Assembly: GCA_963794955.1 (NCBI GenBank)
Contig: CAWCGF010000022.1
Span: forward strand, 62,001-126,000
From: JAFDVL01 sp963794955
GTDB lineage: Bacteria; Acidobacteriota; Blastocatellia; RBC074
Direction of reading: 5' to 3'
Length of the DNA: 64,000 bases
The first letter of the stretch is position 1; each line of letters opens with the position of its first letter. This document shows positions 10,607 through 18,547 of the stretch, in pieces. The notes under the pieces were generated by a model. It was not told the DNA's origin and made no database searches. It saw only the letters and a program-made list of their open reading frames with translations. The position numbers and the translations under genes were made by a program.

Positions 10607-11521
10607 ATGAAAATTCGCATCAAACCATTATTGGGTGGGCTTACGACAATCATGGTTCCACAAGTGGCTGGGACGATGGGGCGGCGCAATTACCCTTGTG
10701 TTGATGCGGAATATTATTACCGAACGTGGTTGAGTCATGTTTGCCTGGCTCATCACTTTGGGTGCTGGGATACGCCGGAAACGGTGTTGGAAATTGGACC
10801 GGGAAATTCGCTGGGTGTCGGGCTGGCAGCCTTGCTTTCCGGTATCAATAAATATTTGGCGTATGATGTGAATCCGTTATTGAATGAATTGGGTGAGGCA
10901 TCGCTTTTATCGGAGATCGCCGATTTGTATCGAGTAAAAGCCCCCTTCGCTACCGCCGACGCTTTACTCCCGACGGCGGAGTTGCCATCGCAGTTGTTCG
11001 CTGCCGAGCGAAGAGCGTATTTCCTCTCGCCTGATTGGATAGATCAGATCAAGTATTCGCTGGCGAATCGGGGCGAACTGATTGATTACTATAATGATCC
11101 TGATGAAATAGCCATGCACACGGTGGATTACATCTTTTCGCAGTCGGCGCTGGAACACGTCGAAGAATTAGATACAATGTATGAGTCCATGTGGAAGTGG
11201 TTGAAACCTGGCGGCCTCATGACGCACAGCATTGATTTCTCTGCGCACGGGACCAGCCGGGACTGGAATGGGCATTGGACTTGCCCGGATTGGCTTTGGC
11301 GACTGATGCAGGGCAAGCGGCTCTATTTCCTGAATCGCGTTCCGCTTTCCCAGCATCAAGCCCTACTTGCGCACCACGGATTTGAACTGAAAGGCGTTCA
11401 TTCAATCAAACGAGCATCCACGCTTAAACGAGCGGAACTCGCGCCTCGCTTTCAGCATTTGTCGGAATCGGATTTAACCACAACGTCGGCTTTCCTAGTC
11501 GCACGAAAGCCGCTTTCGTAA
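10607..11521 (+). CDS. Class I SAM-dependent methyltransferase
   Basis: The SAM-binding motif I is TVLEIGPGNSLGVG (around residues 55-68), motif II is near KYLAYDVNP, and the post-I/III region reads FSQSALEHVEELDTMYESM followed by LKPGGLMTHSIDF, the usual layout for small-molecule or glycan methyltransferases. A long insertion lies between motif I and the acidic strand (about 100 residues). The ATG at 10607 was preferred over the one at 10592. The C-terminal HHGFELKGVHSIKRAS resembles the ends of sugar or lipid methyltransferases. Substrate cannot be assigned. The Gfo/Idh gene starts 12 bases after its stop, suggesting an operon. Confidence 0.8.
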   Translation: MKIRIKPLLGGLTTIMVPQVAGTMGRRNYPCVDAEYYYRTWLSHVCLAHHFGCWDTPETVLEIGPGNSLGVGLAALLSGINKYLAYDVNPLLNELGEASLLSEIADLYRVKAPFATADALLPTAELPSQLFAAERRAYFLSPDWIDQIKYSLANRGELIDYYNDPDEIAMHTVDYIFSQSALEHVEELDTMYESMWKWLKPGGLMTHSIDFSAHGTSRDWNGHWTCPDWLWRLMQGKRLYFLNRVPLSQHQALLAHHGFELKGVHSIKRASTLKRAELAPRFQHLSESDLTTTSAFLVARKPLS

Positions 11522-11532
11522 CCTTGGTCACT

Positions 11533-12750
11533 ATGAAAAAACAGACTCTTTCGCGTCGCGGTTTTCTGCAAACTTCGGCTTCCGGCGTTATCGTCTCTTC
11601 GGCGCTTTCCTACGCAAAGGTGCTGGGCGCAAATGACCGCATTCGACTCGGAGCTATCGGGACGGGAGGTCGTTGTCGCAGGGCTTTGATGGGCATTAGC
11701 AAAACGCAACCCGATGCTGACCTGGTAGCGATTTGTGATGTGTACGAGCCGAATCTACTGCAAGCGGCGGAAGTCGCACCGACCGCCAAACAGCAGCGTG
11801 ACTATCGCGCCTTACTTGATGATAAGAACATTGATGCCGTGTTGATTGGCAGCCCTGATCACTGGCACGCAAGGATGACAATGGATGCTGTGAAAGCAGG
11901 GAAAGACGTGTATGTCGAAAAGCCGGTCACCCATTCGCTCGCGGAAGGCGCAGAGCTAATTCGCGTGGTCGAGGCCTCTGGGCGTGTTGTGCAAACCGGC
12001 ACGCAACAACGAAGCTGGGAACATTACTTAATCGGCAAGCAACTGGTAGATGCGGGCAAGCTTGGACAGATCACGTTTGTGCGATCCTGGTGGTTTCAGA
12101 ACTATGCGGCTCGCCCTGCGCCCACCAAACTTCAAACCGACAAATTGGATCGCAAAGCCTGGCTCGGCAGCGCGCCGGAGCAGGAAGTAACGCCGATGAA
12201 ATATCAATGGTGGCGTTGGTATTGGGATTTCGGCGGTGGCGCGTTAACGGACTTGATGTCGCACTGGATTGATGTTGTGCATTGGTATACGGGAAGCCCT
12301 ACGCCAAGCTCCGTGATAACGAATGGCAATCGCTACATTTTGGCTTGGGAATGCCCTGATACGATTACGTGTGTGCTGGATTATCCGAAGAATTTCAGCG
12401 TGACCTATCACGGGATGATGGCCTCAAGCATTGATGATGGCGGCATGGAAATTCGTGGCACTAAAGCGACCATGAAATTGGATCGCTCGCGCTTGGCGAT
12501 CTATCCCGAAGGCAGCGAATTGATTGGCAAGCTTGGCGAAATCGAACCGGAAATCCTGCTTCGCTCCACCCACGATGGCACGATTGATCACGTACGGAAT
12601 TTCCTGGATTGTGTGAAGAGCCGCAAGAAACCAAATGCAGATATACGCGTGGCGGTGGATTGCGCGAATGCCGCGCATATCGGCAATCTGGCGCTCAAAG
12701 AAGAACGCAAGGTAAAGTGGAACGCCAAGATCGGTAAAATTGTAAGCTAA
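11533..12750 (+). CDS. Exported Gfo/Idh/MocA family oxidoreductase
   Basis: NAD(P)-dependent oxidoreductase family acting on sugars and inositols. An N-terminal Tat-type leader (LSRRGFLQTSASGVIVSSAL) predicts export. The Rossmann motif is RLGAIGTGGR, then VAICDVY, GSPDHWHARM and the family-defining DVYVEKPVTHS (the Lys-Pro motif). The second domain carries FGGGALTDLMSHWIDVVHW with its conserved His. Ribosome-site evidence is weak; the ATG at 11533 begins the leader. Its last four bases overlap the convergent M28 peptidase gene. Exported oxidoreductases of this type are abundant in Acidobacteriota and Planctomycetota and some form glucose-fructose-oxidoreductase-like enzymes. Confidence 0.88.
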   Translation: MKKQTLSRRGFLQTSASGVIVSSALSYAKVLGANDRIRLGAIGTGGRCRRALMGISKTQPDADLVAICDVYEPNLLQAAEVAPTAKQQRDYRALLDDKNIDAVLIGSPDHWHARMTMDAVKAGKDVYVEKPVTHSLAEGAELIRVVEASGRVVQTGTQQRSWEHYLIGKQLVDAGKLGQITFVRSWWFQNYAARPAPTKLQTDKLDRKAWLGSAPEQEVTPMKYQWWRWYWDFGGGALTDLMSHWIDVVHWYTGSPTPSSVITNGNRYILAWECPDTITCVLDYPKNFSVTYHGMMASSIDDGGMEIRGTKATMKLDRSRLAIYPEGSELIGKLGEIEPEILLRSTHDGTIDHVRNFLDCVKSRKKPNADIRVAVDCANAAHIGNLALKEERKVKWNAKIGKIVS

Positions 12751-14210
12751 TTTGGCTTTGTCTCGCTGGCGGGGATTCTTTCTGCGCGCATCGCCGCGTG
12801 ATATGCGAACGACGCCAGTACGATGGCACATTGTTTGAGGTCTTCTGCTTTCACGCGCTCGAATGTATCCATATTTGTGTGATGCGTGCGGATGTCATAA
12901 TCCACATAATCCTGCACAGGATTGAAGCCCATCATCCCGGCGCGTGTGAAGCTTAAATGATCGGTGTTGCCGATGCCTTGTAGGATATTGCGACGCGCGC
13001 CTAAATCCTTGAAAGGTTCCAACCACGCATCGAAGATCGGTTTGACCGCCTGGTTGTTTTCCAGATACCAGCCATAAATCGGCCCTGTGCCCGGATCAAG
13101 ATTGAAGTAGCCCGCAAATTTTTCGCGGGCTACTTTGTTCGCATCGCCTGCCAGATGCTTTTCGACATATTTGCGCGAGCCGATCAATCCTTCTTCTTCA
13201 CCACCCCAGAGTGCCATTCGAATCGTGCGACGCGGTTTGGCACCAATTGTCTTCAATATGCGCATCGCTTCCAATGCGACTGCCGCGCCGTCGGCATTGT
13301 CCGTAGCGCCGGGCGAGGAATGCCACGAATCCAGGTGTGCGCCGATCATCACGACTTCCTCGCGCAAATCGGAGCCAGGCAATTCGGCCAGCACGTTGTA
13401 ACCATTTTGGTCGTCGGTTAAAAACTTCGTCTGCACATTCACGCGAAGTTTGACCTGCACACCAAGCTCGATCATCCGCACCAGCATGTTGTAATGCTCG
13501 GCGCTCAAGACCACGCTCGGCAACGCTGCTTCGCCATTGTCGCGCCCTAAAACAAAGAGCGTTCCGTGTTCGCCGCGATTAGGTCGAAGTACGACGCCCG
13601 CGCCCGTTTCGCGCAAGAGCTTTGCCATATTTTGCGGCGTGATGAACGAAGCGGAACCTGCGGGCGGACGCGGTTGTCCGATGGCTACGGGATAATCGAA
13701 AGACGTGGGTTGCGGACGATCCGCACGCTCGAACGAAGTTTGCAACGGCTGGCTCATCACTATCGCGCCTTTCAATTGCCCGCGCATTTGTTCGAGCGCG
13801 TCTGTCGTTTTGTTGCCGAGAAACAACGGCGCTGCTGTCAATTCGCCCGCCGTCGCAGCCGACCACGCCTCGGGGTAGCCGCTGAGCGGCATGTAACGCG
13901 GCTCAATCATTTCGAGGTTGAATTTCTCCAACGCCCAGCCACGCCCAAACTCCCACGCTTCCAGGCGTGGATTGTCCAGACCCCATTCTTGCAACTTGCC
14001 TCGCGCATATTCGGCGGCGGTTTTGTACGCGGGCGTCGCGGTCAAGCGCGGGCCGATGACTTCGGTGAAATGGGTGAAGGTGCTATGCACTTGCGAGCGA
14101 GTTAATCCTTCGTCGCGTATTTTGGCGATGAGGGCGCGATCCACTGGTTCCTGCGCGAGGGCGGGTAGCAAGCTGTGGAGAAGGAGTAGGGCTGCAAGGG
14201 CGGATTTCAT
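12747..14210 (-). CDS. Secreted M28 family aminopeptidase with PA domain
   Basis: Zinc peptidase with an N-terminal signal peptide (ALAALLLLHSLLPALAQ). Residues about 130-270 form a PA (protease-associated) insert. The catalytic domain carries the five expected ligands: MIGAHLDSWH (His), GATDNADG (bridging Asp), ALWGGEEEGL (general base and ligand Glu), FNLDPGTG (Asp) and DIRTHHTNMD (His). Length (487 aa) is typical of M28 peptidases with PA. It releases N-terminal residues from peptides outside the cytoplasm. AAAGG precedes the ATG and a candidate promoter lies at 14291-14319. Stop codons of this gene and the Gfo/Idh gene overlap. Confidence 0.92.
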   Translation of the reverse strand: MKSALAALLLLHSLLPALAQEPVDRALIAKIRDEGLTRSQVHSTFTHFTEVIGPRLTATPAYKTAAEYARGKLQEWGLDNPRLEAWEFGRGWALEKFNLEMIEPRYMPLSGYPEAWSAATAGELTAAPLFLGNKTTDALEQMRGQLKGAIVMSQPLQTSFERADRPQPTSFDYPVAIGQPRPPAGSASFITPQNMAKLLRETGAGVVLRPNRGEHGTLFVLGRDNGEAALPSVVLSAEHYNMLVRMIELGVQVKLRVNVQTKFLTDDQNGYNVLAELPGSDLREEVVMIGAHLDSWHSSPGATDNADGAAVALEAMRILKTIGAKPRRTIRMALWGGEEEGLIGSRKYVEKHLAGDANKVAREKFAGYFNLDPGTGPIYGWYLENNQAVKPIFDAWLEPFKDLGARRNILQGIGNTDHLSFTRAGMMGFNPVQDYVDYDIRTHHTNMDTFERVKAEDLKQCAIVLASFAYHAAMRAERIPASETKPN

Positions 14211-14290
14211 CGGGGTGAACCTTTCGATAGAACCGATGCGCTAACTGCATCAGCAAGAATTTTAATTTCCCGCGTGCGATTACGTGGCGG

Positions 14291-14319
14291 AGTATACCGT
14301 CGCCGTTGTAGGAGGGCAA
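14291..14319 (-). promoter_or_regulatory. Sigma-70-like promoter for the M28 peptidase gene
   Basis: Minus strand: TTGCCC, a 17-base spacer and TATACT, about 80 bases before the peptidase ATG. Confidence 0.45.
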
Positions 14320-14414
14320 ACTGAAGCGTACCTCGCGTGCATAGCTCAACACTGCACGGCTCTGCTACGCCATGTGACGCTTATGTGATTAGTGTTGTCC
14401 CGCGTTGTTCGCTG

Positions 14415-14891
14415 CTATCGGCTAATCGTAATGCGAATCAGAGTGGCGTCTTTATTCTGATAAATCGAAACCCAGAATTTTTCTTCGCTCAGAACTTTGC
14501 GCGCGGTTTTCGCGCCATTGGGGAGTTCCATAACCTCGGCCTCGCCGACTACATCTTTCCAGGCAGGCGCATTCTTCGCCTCCTGAAAGGCTAACTGAAT
14601 GGCTTTTACCTCGCCGTTTTCATAGCGCACAGTCATCGTGTCCTCCCCCGTGAGCTTAAAGTCCTCACTGGCTTCATTGCCACTTTCGGGCTGGCCCAGG
14701 GCCGCGTGAACTTGCTCACGTTTCAAGCCCAATTTGACACCTTTATACTCGCGTAAAACTTTGGCCGCTTGCAATGAAATCTCAGGTGTGGGCGGAGGTG
14801 TTGCCGCAGCCGTCTCAATCCCACGAACTACAGCGAAAGAAAGGCCACAGCCAAGGCCGAGTGCGAACGCCATCTTTAATGGTCGGTTCAT
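14415..14891 (-). CDS. Small membrane-anchored or secreted protein, possible BamE-like fold
   Basis: 158 residues with an N-terminal hydrophobic segment (MAFALGLGCGLSFAVV) that is either a signal peptide or an anchor, followed by a Pro/Thr linker. The segment YKGVKLGLKREQVHAALGQP resembles the start of the BamE/SmpA fold, where a Gly-containing turn is followed by a helix and a GxP. The C-terminal strands (TMTVRYENGEVKAIQLAF, FWVSIYQNKDATLIRITIS) also fit a small beta-sheet domain. This is pattern resemblance only. The start is the ATG with AAAGGAGAG upstream rather than the longer frame to 14918. It lies downstream of hflX on the same strand. Confidence 0.65.
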   Translation of the reverse strand: MNRPLKMAFALGLGCGLSFAVVRGIETAAATPPPTPEISLQAAKVLREYKGVKLGLKREQVHAALGQPESGNEASEDFKLTGEDTMTVRYENGEVKAIQLAFQEAKNAPAWKDVVGEAEVMELPNGAKTARKVLSEEKFWVSIYQNKDATLIRITISR

Positions 14892-15117
14892 ACCAGACTC
14901 TCCTTTGTCAGAAGTCAATTGTGCCCTTGTTTTGCCGGGTGTCCGCTATCCCTTGTCGGCTGAGATTTTCCAATGGCTTGCGCGACCATGAGTTGCAAAC
15001 GCAAGCATTGACTCATTTGCTTGCTTGCTGCTCATTGCCTCTCTGAAATGGTTTCACCCGACCTCTTGGTCGCATCATAACCGATTTCAGTTGGGATTTC
15101 GTCAAATAATCTGCCGC

Positions 15118-16803
15118 TTAGCTGTTTTCATTCAGGTTCTGCTGCGTGACTTCGCTATTAAGTCGGCGGGCAATTTCCTCGGTTAATGGCATGATTGATT
15201 TCCGCTCAACGGCAGAAATCGCGTGTGCGTGATGTGCGATACACAAATTTTCTAACTGCTCTTTGTCTTCGACCAAGTCCGCCTTATTAAAAACCAAAAT
15301 GCGCGGGATTTGATGCAATTCCAACTCTTCCAAAATGCGCTCGACCGACTGTAAGTGATTTTCCAGCAGCGGGGAAGACGCATCCGCCAAATGAATCAGC
15401 AGATCGGATTGCTCAATTTCTTCGAGCGTGGCTTTGAAAGCCGCGAGCAAATCTTTCGGCAAATCTCGAATAAAACCGACCGTATCGTTGACGATGATTT
15501 CCTGTTCCTGTGGCAAGCGCAAGCGGCGCGAAGTTGGATCAAGCGTCGCAAACATCCTTTGCTCAGCGACGACTTTGCTTTGGGTTAGTGAGTTGAGCAG
15601 TGTGCTTTTGCCCGCGTTCGTGTAGCCGACAATAGACACGACGGGCATTTCGCGGCGGGCGCGTTGGGCGCGGCGTTGCGTGCGAGCTTCGCGGACTTTA
15701 TCAATTTGTTGCTCAAGATGCGTAATGCGGTCGCGCACGCGGCGACGATCCACTTCCAGCTTGGTTTCGCCGGGGCCGCGTCCGCCGATGCCGCCCATCA
15801 AGCGCGACATGGCCGTGCCGGAGCCGGACAAGCGCGGCAGCAAGTATTTCAATTGCGCGAGTTCGACTTGAATACGGCCTTCGCTGGTTTGGGCGCGTTG
15901 GGCGAAGATGTCCAGGATCAATTGTGAGCGGTCGAGAATCTTCAAATCCGTCGCGGCATTGATAGCGCGCACTTGCCCCGGCGAAAGCTCGCGGTCAAAG
16001 ACGATCAGATCCGCGCCGGATTGCAAACAGTTGATGATGATTTCGTCCAGTTTGCCCTTGCCCACGAGTGTCGCAGGATCGAGCTTCGGACGCCGCTGAA
16101 TGATTTCGTCCAATACCATCAAGCCGCCGGAAGTTGCGAGTTCGCGCAGCTCTTCCAACGACTCGCGCGCTACAGCCAGCCCGTCCGTGGTAACGCTGAC
16201 GAGAATTGCACGCTCGCGGGTGTCCGAGGCCTTGCGTGCCCCGCGATTGCGGAACATTTCTGCTTCGAGCGATTCGATCAGTTCGAGGAAATTTACGTCC
16301 AACAGGCTTGGCGGTTTCGGCTCAAGAAACTGATATTGCGGCTGCAACGACTCGCCGTTTTCGTTGTGTATGCTGGTGGTGGGTAAGATATGCGCGGCTT
16401 TGACCAAGCCCGGCAAACCGGTTTTCGGATCAACGTCAATTACTGCCATCAAGTCGAGCCTGAGCAACGCCAAATCGGTCAAGTCGTCCTGTGTCAACGG
16501 TTCGCCGCGCAGATGTGTGTGCAGGCAGCGCAAGCCGTTAAAGCGCGATTCGGCCAAACGCGAGCGGGCTTGCGCGGGCAATACGATACGCGAGGCATCG
16601 CCAACGATGACATGTTCGACGTGACCTTTGCGATCAATCAGTACGCCGACCTGTCGTTTGATCTCGTGCGAGAGTTCACTGAGTTGGCGTGCAAGTTCCT
16701 GCGTCGTGATTTCCGTCGGCGGCACGCGACGCGTGGCGAGCTTTTCCAGCCGATGGATCTGATTTGCTTTTAAGCCTTTTGTGTTGCCTTCGATGTTGTG
16801 AAT
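15118..16803 (-). CDS. hflX: GTPase HflX, apparent ATT start
   Basis: Ribosome-associated GTPase that splits stalled or heat-damaged 70S ribosomes. G motifs are intact: GYTNAGKST (G1), NDTVGF (G3), VFNKADL (G4) and HAISAVE (G5). The HflX-specific N-domain segments (DLIVFDRELSPGQVRAINAA, GGIGGRGPGETKLEVDRRR) are present. The frame-opening GTG at 16725 would remove a conserved stretch: upstream codons read NIEGNTKGLK and then HRLEKLATRRVPP, typical of the long HflX form. An in-frame TAG at 16807-16809 leaves ATT at 16801-16803 as the start, eight bases after AGGAG. If a GTG start were used instead, the protein would lose 26 residues. Confidence 0.85.
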   Translation of the reverse strand: MHNIEGNTKGLKANQIHRLEKLATRRVPPTEITTQELARQLSELSHEIKRQVGVLIDRKGHVEHVIVGDASRIVLPAQARSRLAESRFNGLRCLHTHLRGEPLTQDDLTDLALLRLDLMAVIDVDPKTGLPGLVKAAHILPTTSIHNENGESLQPQYQFLEPKPPSLLDVNFLELIESLEAEMFRNRGARKASDTRERAILVSVTTDGLAVARESLEELRELATSGGLMVLDEIIQRRPKLDPATLVGKGKLDEIIINCLQSGADLIVFDRELSPGQVRAINAATDLKILDRSQLILDIFAQRAQTSEGRIQVELAQLKYLLPRLSGSGTAMSRLMGGIGGRGPGETKLEVDRRRVRDRITHLEQQIDKVREARTQRRAQRARREMPVVSIVGYTNAGKSTLLNSLTQSKVVAEQRMFATLDPTSRRLRLPQEQEIIVNDTVGFIRDLPKDLLAAFKATLEEIEQSDLLIHLADASSPLLENHLQSVERILEELELHQIPRILVFNKADLVEDKEQLENLCIAHHAHAISAVERKSIMPLTEEIARRLNSEVTQQNLNENS

Positions 16804-16931
16804 AACCTAAACTCCTATTTTGCTGTGGCGCAAACTACCAGTTCGCCGCCGCATTGAGATTGTCTCTGTTGCTAACTAACCAGCCCATTTTTGCCGCAAA
16901 CTCACCGTTTGCTTTACCGTGTGGAGGAACT

Positions 16932-17789
16932 ATGCACAACCGCATCGCTAAACTCAACCTTACTCTTGCCATCTTCTTTTTTGCTGCCCTTACAACGCAC
17001 GCGCAAGCGCCTGCTAAAAAGATGACCAGGGATGATGTCTTTCGTGCCATTGCGGCCCAGGTGATCACGCACTCTGAATCGCCCGTCACCAGTATTATCG
17101 GCGCGTTGGACGAAGTGATCGAAGTCGGCGAGATCACAGTTTCCCCAAATGACGGGAAATTTTCGGCACTCGTCAAAGAAAAGGCTCCTGCTACGACTAA
17201 GTCTGTGAACAGAGAAATCCCTTTGATTTTTACCTTGCAACCAGATAACACCTGGAAATGGGAACAATTCAAGAACGATTCAAAACTCTACCCTATCGAA
17301 AAACTTTTTCCGTATGCCAAAGACTTCCTGACCCAGGGCCGCAATGGTGTGGATGTGTCATGGAAAAAATATCTTGATGCACTGACGGCTGAGGGCGAAG
17401 CCGCTTTCAAAGCCCTGGATACAGCGAAGGCTGTAATCAAAAAAGACCCGGAGCCGCTCGCCGCCGTCAAGACCGCCCGCGAATCGCTCAAAAAGGCGAG
17501 GGAAAGTAATGATGTGGACGCGCTGAAAACCGCCTACAAAGACCTGACCCAAGCCGTCGAACCCATCGCGAAATTGACGGATGAGTTTCCCGACCTAAAG
17601 GCGAATGATGCATATTTGCGGTTGAACGAAGGATTGGAAGCGACGAAAAAACAGGTGAAAGCATCGCGCGAAGCATACCTGAACAGCGTGAATCTTTATA
17701 ACGACCGCATCCTGCGCTTGCCGTTTACTTTAACTGCCTTTGGATTTGGGTTCACTAAGTTGGAGCCACAGGTAGATTTGGAGCAATAA
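16932..17789 (+). CDS. Secreted protein with LemA-like C-terminal domain
   Basis: A signal peptide (NLTLAIFFFAALTTHAQA) precedes an N-terminal region of about 110 residues that I do not recognise. From about residue 160 the sequence is a helical hairpin; the end matches LemA proteins: TDEFPDLKANDAYLRLNEGL, then ATKKQVKASREAYLNSVNLY, then RLPFTLTAFGFGF. Classic LemA proteins (about 190 aa) have an N-terminal anchor and a long four-helix domain; here the anchor is replaced by a cleaved signal and an extra domain. Function of LemA is unknown. GGAGG sits six bases before the ATG. Divergent from hflX. Confidence 0.75.
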   Translation: MHNRIAKLNLTLAIFFFAALTTHAQAPAKKMTRDDVFRAIAAQVITHSESPVTSIIGALDEVIEVGEITVSPNDGKFSALVKEKAPATTKSVNREIPLIFTLQPDNTWKWEQFKNDSKLYPIEKLFPYAKDFLTQGRNGVDVSWKKYLDALTAEGEAAFKALDTAKAVIKKDPEPLAAVKTARESLKKARESNDVDALKTAYKDLTQAVEPIAKLTDEFPDLKANDAYLRLNEGLEATKKQVKASREAYLNSVNLYNDRILRLPFTLTAFGFGFTKLEPQVDLEQ

Positions 17790-17875
17790 AGGTCAGCCTG
17801 AGAAAAAGGTTAGCCTGCCAGGGATGACATTGCCAGTCCCCCAACGACAATGCCACTTCAAGCAGGCTCGACCTT
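17789..17875. repeat. Imperfect inverted repeat in a convergent gap
   Basis: AAGGTCAGCCTG at 17789-17800 is complementary, with one bulged base, to CAGGCTCGACCTT at 17863-17875; a second CATTG/CAATG pair lies inside. It sits between the convergent LemA-like and SRPBCC genes and may act as a bidirectional transcription barrier, though there is no T-run. Confidence 0.4.
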
Positions 17876-17909
17876 ATTGCAAATCAGAAGATTCCCGATT
17901 CATGGATAA

Positions 17910-18437
17910 TTACGTCGGGAACAAAATTTCGGATTTTTGGTGGGATAAATAAGTCTTCGATTCTTGCATCAGCCGACGCGCAATTTCCGCTTGCAACCGG
18001 ATGTACCCACGCTCCATTGCCCAGCGATGATTCCATTTAAAGACAGGCTTCAAGAGTGGCGACAACCAACGCAGCAAAGGTTTATCCGCGCGCAACCGCC
18101 AATCAAAAGCGATAAAACATTCTTTCCCTTGTTGTGCCAGTTGCCATATACCACGACCATTAAAATCACCCGCCGCCGCAATGGCGATGGTGTGCGGGCG
18201 TTCGCGTCGCATCGCTGTGGCTGTCCAGCGTAATCTGTAAGGCAACCAGCCTTTCGTTAGCAACTCCACTTGATCGCCAATGCCATTGGGATCGCCCGAC
18301 GGGATGTGCTCCGCCTCAAGGTAAACATCTGGCCACCAGCGCACATAGTCTTTGCCGTCCTTCAAGATGTCGTAGACCAGTTCGATTGGGGCAGTCACGC
18401 GCCATTCGGTCAAAAACGCATATTCATTTGCGGGCAT
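17910..18437 (-). CDS. SRPBCC (START/polyketide-cyclase-like) protein
   Basis: 175-residue helix-grip protein. The N-terminal strand EWRVTAPIELVYDILKDGKD and the following WWPDVYLEAEHI are typical of SRPBCC proteins, which bind hydrophobic ligands in a central cavity. Later strands (YRLRWTATAMRRERPHTIAI, FIAFDWRLRA) and a long C-terminal helix (RGYIRLQAEIARRLM) complete the fold. There is no signal peptide. The ATG follows AGGAGGAACAAC. It lies downstream of hpnJ on the same strand, separated by a purine/pyrimidine hairpin, so a link to lipid metabolism is possible but unproven. Confidence 0.8.
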   Translation of the reverse strand: MPANEYAFLTEWRVTAPIELVYDILKDGKDYVRWWPDVYLEAEHIPSGDPNGIGDQVELLTKGWLPYRLRWTATAMRRERPHTIAIAAAGDFNGRGIWQLAQQGKECFIAFDWRLRADKPLLRWLSPLLKPVFKWNHRWAMERGYIRLQAEIARRLMQESKTYLSHQKSEILFPT

Positions 18438-18490
18438 TGTTGTTCCTCCTGCTGAGTATTACGGAGGTGGTTGGTGGTTGGATTTCTTGC

Positions 18491-18547
18491 AGAAGGAGGG
18501 AAGGGGAGAGTTATGAGCGCGAAGCTATCTTGTCTCCCCCACTTCTT
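18491..18547. repeat. Inverted repeat directly after the hpnJ stop
   Basis: A purine-rich arm (about 18491-18518) and a pyrimidine-rich arm (18524-18547) are complementary with offsets; the arm overlaps the hpnJ stop codon. Same placement as the heptad-type hairpins elsewhere in the window, but the pairing is poorer. Confidence 0.4.

Noticed and set aside
15045..15090. CTGAAATGGTT/AACCGATTTCAG inverted repeat after hflX as a terminator
   Set aside because: Stem is interrupted, the loop is over 20 bases and no T-run follows; too weak to annotate.
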